24,240 bases of DNA from Bacillota bacterium (lineage in GTDB: Bacteria; Bacillota; Clostridia; Lachnospirales; Lachnospiraceae). The position numbers and the translations under genes are program-made. Below are positions 14,604-22,348 of this stretch, one piece after another (within the stretch, counting starts at the first letter, position 1; every line of letters starts with the position of its first letter). The notes under the pieces are model-generated. The model was not told the origin of the DNA. It saw only the letters and a program-made list of their open reading frames with translations, and did no database searches. Location: positions 1-24,240 of the forward strand of contig JAEZOB010000070.1 of the NCBI GenBank assembly GCA_023414355.1, given 5' to 3'.

Positions 14604-17000
14604 TTACATTACTAAAAGGAGCTCATTCTCATCCTTCATCATATTTTCCGGCAGATAATTCTTCTCCAATTTGACACCATTTACATAAAACTCCTTATAT
14701 CCACTCTCCGCACCGTTCGGATTCTGAACCTTGATGTTCAGCATCTTTCCACGGAAACTCTTTTCGATAGTAAATTCCTTCCAGTCGCTCGGAATGCTTG
14801 GAGCAATCAGTAAACCGTTTAAATCAGGTCTCATACCGAGGATACCCTCCACACAGCCAACCATGACTGTGGAAGCAGTTCCTGTCAGCCAGTGGGTATG
14901 GGAACGTCCATGGTAAGGACTCTCATCGGCCTCTGTAAACTGTCCATGAACATAGGGCTCCAGAACACGAATTTCTGCATGATCGTTTTGTGTTGCCGGG
15001 CAGGTTTCTGTAAAATATTCATATGCTCGATTACCATGTCCCATCAAGGCCTCAGCCAGGATGATCCAGCCCTGCGGCTGGGAGAAGATACCACCGTTCT
15101 CCTTGGTGGAAGGATTGAACAGAATAGCCAGTGCACCTTCAAAAGCATGATCTACAAAGGATGGTGCCATGGTTCTTACACCATAGTTCGTATTCAACTC
15201 CCTATGAACACTTTCCAATGCCAGCTCAGCCTGCTCTTTGCTGGCATGTCCGCTGATGACAGACCAGGATTGTGGATTCACCCACATGCTTGCCTCAGGA
15301 TCCTTCTTGGAACCGATCACCTGACCGTCCTCCTTAAAACCGCGTATAAAACGGTCATCCTCCCAGCAATACTTATTCAGAGTATCTCCCAACTCTTTCT
15401 GAACCTGATCCAGATATTTGATGTACTCTGTATCATTTCTGTCTTCCGCAATATTCCGGATGACACTCATAGCATAATACAGCTGGAAGGCTACAAAGGT
15501 GGATTCACCCTTCTTACCGAGTCTCAGACAATCATTCCAGTCTGCATGTAATCCTGCCGGCATATTGTGTACACTGAGGCGTTCCATTGAGAACTGGATG
15601 GCTCTCTTCAAATGATCATAGACATCTCCCTGATCCTTGTTCGCATAGGGAATCACTTCGTCGAGGAATTTTTTATCTCCGGTCTCAGCCATATATTTAA
15701 AGACAGTAGGGAATAACCAGAGTGCGTCATCGGCACGATAAGCCGGATGCCCAGTTGCCTGTACATAGGACGCATCGTCCGGTGTATCCTCATGTCCTGC
15801 GTTATGATCGAACTTAACCAAAGGCAGACCGCCACCATTATCCACCTGAGCGGATAACATAAAACGGATTTTGTCCTTTGCCATAGCCGGATCCAGATGG
15901 ATGATGCCCTGGATATCCTGAACCGTATCACGGTATCCATATCCGTTACGTAGCCCTGCATAGATGAAAGAGGCTGCTCTGGACCAGATGAAGGTAATGA
16001 AGCACTGATATGCGTTCCAGGTATTTAGCATTGCATTAAAATTCTCGTCCGGAGTCTTAACCTGGAAGTTCGCAAGCTTACCATGCCAATAATTCTTAAG
16101 CTCTGCGAGCTCTGTATCCACTGTCTTTAGATCAGCATAGGTATCGAGGATTGCCTTCGATTCCTTGTCATTCTTCTGACCTAGCAGGAAAACAAATTCC
16201 TTACTCTCCCCCGGCTGCAGAGTCATTCTGGTATGAAGAGCTCCGCATGCATTAGAATTGTAATTCAATACATTATCACATACTCCGTTCTCAACGGCAA
16301 TCGGATTACCAAAGCTGCGGTAAGCACCGATGAAATGAGATTTGTCGCCATTATAGGAAGCAACCTCTGCACCTGCAATTCCGAAAAAACGCTCCTTATG
16401 GTTGGAGCCTTCCGCATCCTTCTTCTCATTTTCGTTGATGGTCTGCAGAATCTTGTTATTTCCCTTGAAGTAGGTCTTGGTAATGAACAGAGTATACTGT
16501 AAATTTACCTGATCATTTTCATAGTTACCTTCGTTGGTAAACTCAACAAAACCGAAAGAGGAAAGATTGCGTGGCTTATCCCCTGTATTCTTTATTGTAA
16601 CCTTCCATACCTCATGAGTTTTATTCAGAGGCACATAGTAAAGTACTTCGGATTCAATCCCTTTGTACTGGGCTTTGATCGTAGTATAAGCTGTTCCATG
16701 ATGGCACTGACTCTGGTATTCTCCCAGGGGCTTTCCAACCGGCTGCCAGGATGCAGACCAGTAATCCTCCGTGTCATCATCACGCAGATAGATATATCTT
16801 CCCGGCTTATCCTCCTGATTGAAGATGTAACGAATAATTCTTCCGTTCGCACCGCTCTTTACAAAGCTGTACCCCCCCGCATTGTTGGAAATGATGGCAC
16901 CGTATTCGGGTGAACCAAGGTAGTTTGCCCAAGGTGCCGGCGTGTCCGGTCTCGTAATGACATACTCCTTTTCCTTCTCATCAAAATAACCGTAATTCAT
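14604..17000 (-). CDS. GH94 glycoside phosphorylase (chitobiose/cellobiose phosphorylase-like)
   Basis: GH94 enzymes split beta-linked disaccharides with inorganic phosphate, yielding an alpha-sugar 1-phosphate and saving ATP. The 798-residue protein has the typical order: N-terminal beta-sandwich (NYGYFDEKEKEYVITRPDTPAPWANYLG), helical linker, then an (alpha/alpha)6 barrel (SRAASFIYAGLRNGYGYRDT, RADDALW). The general acid is Asp487 in HADWNDCL. PSFVDHAF, HTHWLTGTAS and a C-terminal sheet follow. The N-terminus recalls Vibrio chitobiose phosphorylase, but the barrel segment VDNGGGLPLVKFDHNAGHED differs from the cellobiose and chitobiose enzymes I remember, so the substrate is uncertain. AAGGAGG lies about 8 nt before ATG 17000. 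It follows rex by 74 nt with no terminator between, suggesting one operon. It has no signal peptide and is cytoplasmic. Confidence 0.9.
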   Translation of the reverse strand: MNYGYFDEKEKEYVITRPDTPAPWANYLGSPEYGAIISNNAGGYSFVKSGANGRIIRYIFNQEDKPGRYIYLRDDDTEDYWSASWQPVGKPLGEYQSQCHHGTAYTTIKAQYKGIESEVLYYVPLNKTHEVWKVTIKNTGDKPRNLSSFGFVEFTNEGNYENDQVNLQYTLFITKTYFKGNNKILQTINENEKKDAEGSNHKERFFGIAGAEVASYNGDKSHFIGAYRSFGNPIAVENGVCDNVLNYNSNACGALHTRMTLQPGESKEFVFLLGQKNDKESKAILDTYADLKTVDTELAELKNYWHGKLANFQVKTPDENFNAMLNTWNAYQCFITFIWSRAASFIYAGLRNGYGYRDTVQDIQGIIHLDPAMAKDKIRFMLSAQVDNGGGLPLVKFDHNAGHEDTPDDASYVQATGHPAYRADDALWLFPTVFKYMAETGDKKFLDEVIPYANKDQGDVYDHLKRAIQFSMERLSVHNMPAGLHADWNDCLRLGKKGESTFVAFQLYYAMSVIRNIAEDRNDTEYIKYLDQVQKELGDTLNKYCWEDDRFIRGFKEDGQVIGSKKDPEASMWVNPQSWSVISGHASKEQAELALESVHRELNTNYGVRTMAPSFVDHAFEGALAILFNPSTKENGGIFSQPQGWIILAEALMGHGNRAYEYFTETCPATQNDHAEIRVLEPYVHGQFTEADESPYHGRSHTHWLTGTASTVMVGCVEGILGMRPDLNGLLIAPSIPSDWKEFTIEKSFRGKMLNIKVQNPNGAESGYKEFYVNGVKLEKNYLPENMMKDENELLLVM

Positions 17001-17074
17001 ATAACCTTCCTCCTTAATTATTCAGAAGCACGACATAAAAAATCACATCCTGCTTTACTCCCTCTTTATACCAT

Positions 17075-18214
17075 TTACCAGATTCTGTAATTTCCACTTA
17101 ACGCAAGCAAAGCAAAAAGATAGAGACAGTTATCATAATACCGTCGTTCTCCCTTGCGAAGTGGTGTGTTCCAGAAAAGCTCCACACATTCCCTACTGTA
17201 TTTTCCCACTTCGGCTAATGCACTTTGTGCATTGGTCGCTATGATTGCAACAGGATGCAGTGCCTTCTCATCGATTATGGTTCCGTCAATCTCATAAACC
17301 ATATCATTTCTGCCTTTTACTGTCTCACAGAAAAAGGTCTGTATTTTATCAGCGCATTCGTTTTCCCATTCATCAGCAGCAAACCACGCATAATCAAGTC
17401 CGATATTGGCCGGCACACGATAAGCATCACTGTAATAGCGCTCTCTGTGGTCCTTCTTATATGGGCTTCCATCATAATGGGCGTATTCCGGTGCCAGTCC
17501 GGTTACCGGATGGCAGGCTTTCTTTAGATATTCCCTGCTGGCTTTTGCCGCTTCTTTCCAGAATTCCCTGTCCTCCTCATTTGCCCACAACGCAAATAAT
17601 TCATAAAAATGAGGCAGATGATAGGATGGATCTGAAAAGTCACAATTGGGAATAAACTTGATTAGCTTATTATCCGGTTCCCACATAGGACATCCCGGTG
17701 TACCGTTTTCTCCTTTATGGACGCATTCATGAAGAATTGCTCTTGCTTCCTCAGCGTAATTAAAAATGCCTTCCCCATCTCCCCAACGGTTGGAGGCAAA
17801 AAAAAGTGCCATAGCAAAATATTCTTCCCCGTCGGGTGCCGGGCCGTGTGAATTCTTCTTTCCATTCGGTTGAACCGACCATGCAAAGTACCCGCTATTC
17901 AAGCCATAATCCATCCACATATATGTCTTTGAGAATTTCCAGAGCTTGTCGAACTCCTTCTTCCAATCTCTCTGCACACACATCATCATGGCATAGGACA
18001 TTCCTTCGGTTCTGGCATCAAAGTTACCGGTATCTTCAAAATATGCCATGTCCTCACCGATCTCATGATAAAAAGCTTCTCCCTCGGGTCCGTAGAAGAT
18101 AGTCTGATAAGCTTGTTCCACTTTTTGTTCAATCTCTTTCTCGTCATAACCATACTCCTTAAAGAGATTTCTGTATTCTTGGGTATAAAATGAACCTTTC
18201 ATATTCACATCCAT
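17075..18214 (-). CDS. Reducing-end xylose-releasing exo-oligoxylanase (GH8, Rex)
   Basis: Rex removes single xylose units from the reducing end of xylo-oligosaccharides in the cytoplasm. The protein closely resembles Bacillus halodurans Rex along its length (SFYTQEYRNLFKEYGY, GPAPDGEEYFAMALFFASNR, DPSYHLPHFYELFALWANEE, CHPVTGLAPEYA). From the proposed start the proton donor of DARTEGMSYAMMM falls at residue 70, the number I recall for B. halodurans Rex. The base is in YYSDAYRVPANIG, and the ALHP segment matches the loop that restricts the enzyme to exo action. The open frame runs up to 18328, but the extra 38 codons cross a palindromic leader. ATG 18214 gives 379 residues, the family length. 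Its ribosome site is weak (GGCGG only); ATG 18202 is an alternative. Confidence 0.9.
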   Translation of the reverse strand: MDVNMKGSFYTQEYRNLFKEYGYDEKEIEQKVEQAYQTIFYGPEGEAFYHEIGEDMAYFEDTGNFDARTEGMSYAMMMCVQRDWKKEFDKLWKFSKTYMWMDYGLNSGYFAWSVQPNGKKNSHGPAPDGEEYFAMALFFASNRWGDGEGIFNYAEEARAILHECVHKGENGTPGCPMWEPDNKLIKFIPNCDFSDPSYHLPHFYELFALWANEEDREFWKEAAKASREYLKKACHPVTGLAPEYAHYDGSPYKKDHRERYYSDAYRVPANIGLDYAWFAADEWENECADKIQTFFCETVKGRNDMVYEIDGTIIDEKALHPVAIIATNAQSALAEVGKYSRECVELFWNTPLRKGERRYYDNCLYLFALLALSGNYRIW

Positions 18215-18217
18215 TCC

Positions 18218-18232
18218 GCCGCCAAAGGCGGC
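18218..18232 (-). promoter_or_regulatory. GC hairpin just before the rex start codon
   Basis: Six perfect GC pairs (18218-18223 with 18227-18232) close on a 3-nt loop, ending 3 nt before the proposed ATG. The 3' arm on the minus strand is GGCGGC, the only purine-rich candidate for ribosome binding of this start. If the hairpin forms in the mRNA it would block that site. Confidence 0.5.
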
Positions 18233-18261
18233 ATAAATAAAACCTGAAAGAAATTCAAGAT

Positions 18262-18370
18262 GAATTCCATAACGAATTCTTGAATTCGTTTGAATTCCAT
18301 TTTGGAATGAAATTCCTATGGAATTCATTATGGAATTCTTCAGGATAATTCTGGTACTTCCAGAATTATC
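18262..18370 (-). repeat. Three-way-junction palindrome and adjacent hairpin in the rex leader
   Basis: Nearly every base is paired. The outer stem is 18262-18272 with 18328-18338 (11 bp, perfect). Branch one is 18273-18279 with 18282-18288. Branch two is 18291-18300 with 18318-18327 (10 bp, perfect), capped by 18304-18308 with 18312-18316. Only two bases, 18289-18290, separate the branches. Next to it, 18344-18354 pairs perfectly with 18360-18370 (11 bp, 5-nt loop). The motif GAATTC occurs six times in 77 bp. It lies 48 nt before the proposed rex start. It may be a structured 5' leader or an inserted palindromic element. Confidence 0.8.
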
Positions 18371-18430
18371 TTCACACTTCCTCCGCTTCTTGATTCAATT
18401 TAATAGTTTTCGTACGCATATCAGGAGTAT

Positions 18431-18458
18431 TTTATACTGGACTATTCTATATAACAAT
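18431..18458 (-). promoter_or_regulatory. Weak promoter candidate for the rex-GH94 operon
   Basis: On the minus strand ATTGTT (18458-18453) and TATAAA (18436-18431) are spaced by 16 nt. It would place the whole palindromic region 18262-18370 inside the 5' untranslated leader. The match is modest, and read-through from hslO cannot be excluded because no terminator is obvious after hslO. Confidence 0.35.
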
Positions 18459-18493
18459 GGAATTCTTTATCTTATTTTTGTGATAATTTATTT

Positions 18494-19387
18494 TTATACC
18501 TCAGCCTTCGTATCAATTTTATCCATCAGTTCCTTCAATTCCTCCACGCTGAATTGATAGTGCGTATTGCAGAAATGACAGTTTGCTTCAATCGGCTTAT
18601 TCTCTTCAATCATCTCATTGATCTCTTTCCGGCCGATCGATAAGATGGCTTTCTCAACCCGCTTCTTTGTACAATTACATACAAAGCTTGTGGGAATCCG
18701 ATCAAGGAATTCCAGTCCGAACTCACCCAGGATATGCTCAAGGATCATCTCCGGAGTCATGTCCTGATCTAAGAGCTTCGTGATACTGCTGATCTCGCTT
18801 ACCTTCTTCTCCAGTCTGTCTATTACGCTATCCTCCGCAAAGGGCATCAATTGGATGATAAAACCTCCGGCACATCTGACTGTGTTTTCTTTATTCATCA
18901 AAACACCAAGTGCTACTACCGAAGGCACCTGCTCGCTGGCTGCATAATAATAGGCAATATCCTCTGCAATCTCGCCGGATACCAGATGTGTCTGTCCGGT
19001 ATAAGGCTCCTTCAGCCCCAAATCCTTGATTACACTTAATATTCCTTTACCGACTGCTCCGCCAACATCCAACTTTCCTTTATCGTTGGCATGCAGTAAA
19101 ACCTCCGGGTTGTATGCGTATCCCTTTACCGTTCCTTTGGAATCTGCAGTCACGGTTAAGCCTTCAATCGGACCGTCTCCTTTGATCAAAAGGGTCAGAA
19201 TATCCTCCTCCCCCTTCATCATGCTGCCCATGATAGCTCCTGCCGTCAGTAATCTTCCGAGTGCAGCTGTCGCTACCGGACTTGTATTGTGAATGCTTCT
19301 TGCATATTCCACCAATTCTCTGGTCGTCGCTGCAAAGGCCCTGATCTGGCTATCTGCAGCACTTGCCCTGATGATATAATCTGACAT
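18494..19387 (-). CDS. hslO: Hsp33 redox-regulated chaperone
   Basis: Hsp33 is a cytoplasmic holdase activated by oxidation: four cysteines release zinc and form disulfides, exposing a binding surface for unfolding proteins. The zinc-binding cysteines are all present near the C-terminus as Cys237-X-Cys239 (SFVCNCTKKRVE) and Cys270-XX-Cys273 (ANCHFCNTHY), with 30 residues between the pairs, the standard layout. The N-terminal domain begins SDYIIRASAADSQIRAFAATT. Its 297 residues are typical. The start is set at ATGTCAG (19387), which has AAGGAG 6 nt upstream; an upstream ATG thirteen codons earlier would place that site inside the gene. It follows the methyltransferase by 56 nt and is probably cotranscribed with it. 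Confidence 0.97.
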   Translation of the reverse strand: MSDYIIRASAADSQIRAFAATTRELVEYARSIHNTSPVATAALGRLLTAGAIMGSMMKGEEDILTLLIKGDGPIEGLTVTADSKGTVKGYAYNPEVLLHANDKGKLDVGGAVGKGILSVIKDLGLKEPYTGQTHLVSGEIAEDIAYYYAASEQVPSVVALGVLMNKENTVRCAGGFIIQLMPFAEDSVIDRLEKKVSEISSITKLLDQDMTPEMILEHILGEFGLEFLDRIPTSFVCNCTKKRVEKAILSIGRKEINEMIEENKPIEANCHFCNTHYQFSVEELKELMDKIDTKAEV

Positions 19388-19443
19388 GATAATCTCCTTA
19401 TTATTTCCATACATGTTTGGCTTCAAACCTTACGGTAATGCTT

Positions 19444-20211
19444 CTATAGATACAATTTCCCTTCCTGCTTCTTCTCTTTCGCGATGATATAGACTCTTTC
19501 GCTGTCTGCCTTTGGTTTCTTCTCTGTCAGCATATCATATGCTGAGATAAATTCCATGCCGGCTTCCTCAAGCAGCTGCTTGACCCTCTCCAGTGAATAA
19601 GCCCGTCGGTAATGAATCTCTTCATATTTACGATACAACTCCTCTGTCTCAGGTACATAGATAGTAAGTGTCACTTCATTCATCTGCTCCTCTTCATAAT
19701 AAGAGTTCTCCCAGATAAAGCTACCTTCCTCCCTATTCTCAGCAATCGTCTGATCGCCGAGTACCTCTGCATACATATATTGTGTATCCAAATCAAAGAT
19801 AAATAATCCACCGGGATCAAGATAATTATTCACGAGCCGGAATACCTGTAGTAAATCTTCTTCTGACAGGAGATAGTTCATGCTGTCACAGACACTCACA
19901 ACTGCTGCTACCGTACCATATAACTCAAACTCTCTCATATCCTGACACAGGTATAGGATTTCATAACCCTCCGAGCTCTTCTCCCTAGCGATAGACAGCA
20001 TCTCCTCCGAATTATCGATGCCGATCATATCAAAGCCTCTGTCCGCAAGTCGGCGGGTCATGCTGCCGGTACCGCAGCCCAGCTCCAATAGTAGACCCTC
20101 TTCTATTTGAAATTTCCTTAATAGCTTTCGTACATAGTCTGCCCATTCATCATATGGAACATTATCCATGAAAAGGTCATAGACCGATGCAAAACCCGAA
20201 TATGGCTGCAT
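19444..20211 (-). CDS. Class I SAM-dependent methyltransferase
   Basis: The 255-residue protein has a Rossmann-fold methyltransferase core. Motif I is LLLELGCGTGS (40-50), motif II ends in the acidic MIGIDNSEEM (ribose-binding Asp), and VVSVCDSMNYL and GGLFIFDLDT follow. The opening PYSGFASVYDLFMDNVPYDEWADYV is typical of the small-molecule methyltransferase group that includes B. subtilis YqeM. The substrate is unknown. AAAGGAG lies about 9 nt before ATG 20211. It is the first gene of a likely two-gene operon with hslO, below a good promoter; the link between the two functions is not established. Confidence 0.88.
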   Translation of the reverse strand: MQPYSGFASVYDLFMDNVPYDEWADYVRKLLRKFQIEEGLLLELGCGTGSMTRRLADRGFDMIGIDNSEEMLSIAREKSSEGYEILYLCQDMREFELYGTVAAVVSVCDSMNYLLSEEDLLQVFRLVNNYLDPGGLFIFDLDTQYMYAEVLGDQTIAENREEGSFIWENSYYEEEQMNEVTLTIYVPETEELYRKYEEIHYRRAYSLERVKQLLEEAGMEFISAYDMLTEKKPKADSERVYIIAKEKKQEGKLYL

Positions 20212-20325
20212 GCTCCGCAGCTCCTTTCTTAACTTAAGATTGAATCATAATACATAAAACAGCAGGCTGTTTTCTTCCCGCACTGCTGTCATAATTATCA
20301 TTTATTGCTAACAATAACCGTAATT

Positions 20326-20354
20326 ATTCTAACATACCTGACCATGCTTAGCAA
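20326..20354 (-). promoter_or_regulatory. Promoter of the methyltransferase-hslO unit
   Basis: On the minus strand TTGCTA (20354-20349) and TAGAAT (20331-20326) are separated by 17 nt. The predicted start near 20319 gives a leader of about 107 nt. Confidence 0.65.
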
Positions 20355-20545
20355 ATATAAAATCTACCTTACACTTTACCTAAAAGGTTAAATATTATTC
20401 AAAAGAGCATAGAGTCAGACTGCTGACACTTTCGCGCCACAGCGGATTGCGAAGCAATCACTTCCTCGCTGCAAGGTGCGCATCCCAATGCGAACTTGTT
20501 CGCAATGCAGAGCGTTTTAAGTAATAAGACGCAATTTCCTCGTAG

Positions 20546-20586
20546 AAAAAAACTGCTGTCCAAGATGATATTTCTCAGACAGCAGT
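20546..20586 (-). terminator. Rho-independent terminator of xylB
   Basis: Bases 20552-20560 and 20578-20586 form a perfect 9-bp stem around a 17-nt loop. On the minus strand the stem is followed by a run of T (opposite 20552-20546). It lies 51 nt after the xylB stop. Confidence 0.85.
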
Positions 20587-20637
20587 AAAACTATTTAAAG
20601 CTTATTTCATTCTTCTATATGGAATACGCAGTAATTC

Positions 20638-22107
20638 TTATACCATTTTATCATACATTTCTTTCAGGCTCGGATAAATCTGTCTGAAGATCTCGTACTT
20701 CTTATTATAAAGCTCAACTTCCTTCGGATCCTGCTCCGTTGTCTTAACAACCTTAACCAGTGTATTAGCAGCTTCCTCAACTGATGCATACTTGCCACAG
20801 CCTACTGCTGCAAGGATCGCAGCGCCAAATGCAGGGCCTTCCGAGGAATTGATCTTATCTACCTTCACATTCAGGACATCAGCAATAATCTTACACCACA
20901 GCGGGCTCTTCGCTCCACCGCCATTGATACGGATACGATCAAGGCTGACACCGAGAGACTTCACGATCTCAAAGGAATCTCTGAGTGCAAATGCAACACC
21001 CTCAAGCATTGCCTGAGTCATATCGGCACGGGTGGTATCCATAGTCATTCCGATAAAGGTTCCTCTTGCATTTGGATTGTTGTGAGGAGTTCTTTCTCCC
21101 ATTAGATAAGGAAGGAAGAATACGTTGTTCTCGCCGAGCTTAGTTACAGCGCCTTCCTCGGTCTTATAATCCATTGTTGCAAGAATTTCTTCCACCCACC
21201 ACTTACTGGAAGCAGCTGCGGAAAGCATAACACCCATGAAATGATATTTTCCGTCTGCATGAGCAAAGGCATGCAGTGCATTGTCAGGGTCAACAGCGAA
21301 TTTATCAGTAGAGATAAACACAACACCTGAGGTTCCTAAAGAAACATTACACTTACCATTACCAACGGTTCCTGTTCCTACAGCTGCTACTGCCTGGTCA
21401 CCGCCGCCTGCAATTACTCTTACGCTTGTCGGAAGTCCTGTTTCCTTGGCTGCCTTCTCTGTCATGTTCCCAACGATCTGATAGGATTCATGTATTTTTG
21501 CCATCTGATCTTCCTTCAGACCGCATATCTCAAGCATTTCCTTAGACCAACATTTATTCTTCACATCCAGTAAGATCATACCGGAAGCATCGGATACATC
21601 TGTGCAGTGAATACCGGACAATTTATAAGCGATATAATCCTTCGGCAACATTACCTTCTTGATTTTTGCAAAGTTCTCAGGCTCATGCTTCTTCACCCAG
21701 AGAATCTTGGGTGCTGTAAAGCCTGTTAATGCCATATTAGCAATATAGCTTGAAAGCTTCTCACGTCCGATTTCATTATTCAGATAATCGCATTCCGCCT
21801 GAGTACGGCCGTCGTTCCAGAGAATAGCCGGACGGATTACATTATCATTTTCATCTAAGATAACCAACCCATGCATCTGTCCGCTGAAGCTGATACCATC
21901 AATCTGCGATTTGTCACAATCCTTCGTAAGCTCTTTTAAACCGTCAACAACAGCCGAATACCAGTCCTCAGGGTTCTGCTCGGACCAGCCGGGCTTCGGA
22001 AAATACAGAGGATACTCCCTCATAGCGATATTCTTAATATCTCCGGTCTCATCCATCAACAGCAGCTTAACAGAAGAGGTTCCTAAATCCACACCTACAT
22101 ATAACAT
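20638..22107 (-). CDS. xylB: Xylulokinase
   Basis: XylB phosphorylates D-xylulose to xylulose 5-phosphate, feeding the pentose phosphate or phosphoketolase pathway. The 489-residue protein is a FGGY-family sugar kinase: N-terminal phosphate loop YVGVDLGTSSVKLLL, SGQMHGLV and WNDGRT typical of xylulokinases, GGGDQAVAAVGTG in the middle, and the C-terminal INGGGAKSPLW and GPAFGAAILAA. It is full length. AAAGGAG lies 8 nt before ATG 22107. It stands alone, with its own promoter and terminator and no xylA beside it. It links functionally to rex, whose product is xylose, but an isomerase must be encoded elsewhere. Confidence 0.95.
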   Translation of the reverse strand: MLYVGVDLGTSSVKLLLMDETGDIKNIAMREYPLYFPKPGWSEQNPEDWYSAVVDGLKELTKDCDKSQIDGISFSGQMHGLVILDENDNVIRPAILWNDGRTQAECDYLNNEIGREKLSSYIANMALTGFTAPKILWVKKHEPENFAKIKKVMLPKDYIAYKLSGIHCTDVSDASGMILLDVKNKCWSKEMLEICGLKEDQMAKIHESYQIVGNMTEKAAKETGLPTSVRVIAGGGDQAVAAVGTGTVGNGKCNVSLGTSGVVFISTDKFAVDPDNALHAFAHADGKYHFMGVMLSAAASSKWWVEEILATMDYKTEEGAVTKLGENNVFFLPYLMGERTPHNNPNARGTFIGMTMDTTRADMTQAMLEGVAFALRDSFEIVKSLGVSLDRIRINGGGAKSPLWCKIIADVLNVKVDKINSSEGPAFGAAILAAVGCGKYASVEEAANTLVKVVKTTEQDPKEVELYNKKYEIFRQIYPSLKEMYDKMV

Positions 22108-22173
22108 AGCATTATCTCCTTTATTTTAAAGTCTTTTGGTAATTGATTTGGTGAGTAAACTATATCTAGAATT

Positions 22174-22202
22174 ACTATAACAATTTGTTCCTTTACTGTC
22201 AA
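22174..22202 (-). promoter_or_regulatory. Near-consensus promoter of xylB
   Basis: On the minus strand a perfect TTGACA (22202-22197) and TATAGT (22179-22174) are spaced by 17 nt. The start would be near 22167, giving a leader of about 60 nt. I see no convincing XylR-type operator or catabolite-response element around it. The -35 lies about 10 bp from the tandem terminator arms of the upstream gene. Confidence 0.8.
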
Positions 22203-22212
22203 GAGACAATAC

Positions 22213-22284
22213 AAAAGTCCCACAGGTGACACAAAATAAAAGTCCCATAGGTGCGTTTGATTACAACGCTTCCCATGGGACTTT
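22213..22284 (-). terminator. Terminator of the Fn3 protein gene with a duplicated arm
   Basis: Bases 22239-22248 pair perfectly with 22275-22284 (10 bp), with a further GCG/CGC stem inside the loop. On the minus strand the stem ends in GGGACTTTTATTTT. A near-copy of the 3' arm, AAAAGTCCCACAGGTG at 22213-22228, matches 22238-22253 at 15 of 16 bases and also ends in TTTT on the minus strand, so two alternative hairpins can form. It lies 64 nt after the stop codon. Confidence 0.85.
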
Positions 22285-22348
22285 ACATAGTTACTGTTTT
22301 AATTTAAGAATATCTACAAAAACCTGACAGCTCTGATGCAAATGAGAC

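Larger units (their letters stand above)
20212..20637. other. 426-bp spacer between xylB and the methyltransferase gene
   Basis: This stretch contains no convincing gene. From high to low coordinates it holds the xylB terminator (20546-20586), a hairpin-rich segment (20414-20504: GTCAG/CTGAC, GATTGC-GAA-GCAATC at 20445-20459, TGCGAA-CTTG-TTCGCA at 20489-20504), a good minus-strand promoter (20326-20354) and a methyltransferase leader. In the leader the arm 20259-20265 can pair with 20283-20289 (7 bp), while the overlapping 20258-20263 can pair with 20266-20271. These two folds exclude each other. Confidence 0.6.

Noticed and set aside
18215..18328. N-terminal extension of Rex from ATG 18328
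   Set aside because: The extra 38 codons read through the palindromic leader, have no family match, and would displace the proton donor from its usual residue number. AT-rich palindromes simply lack stops here.
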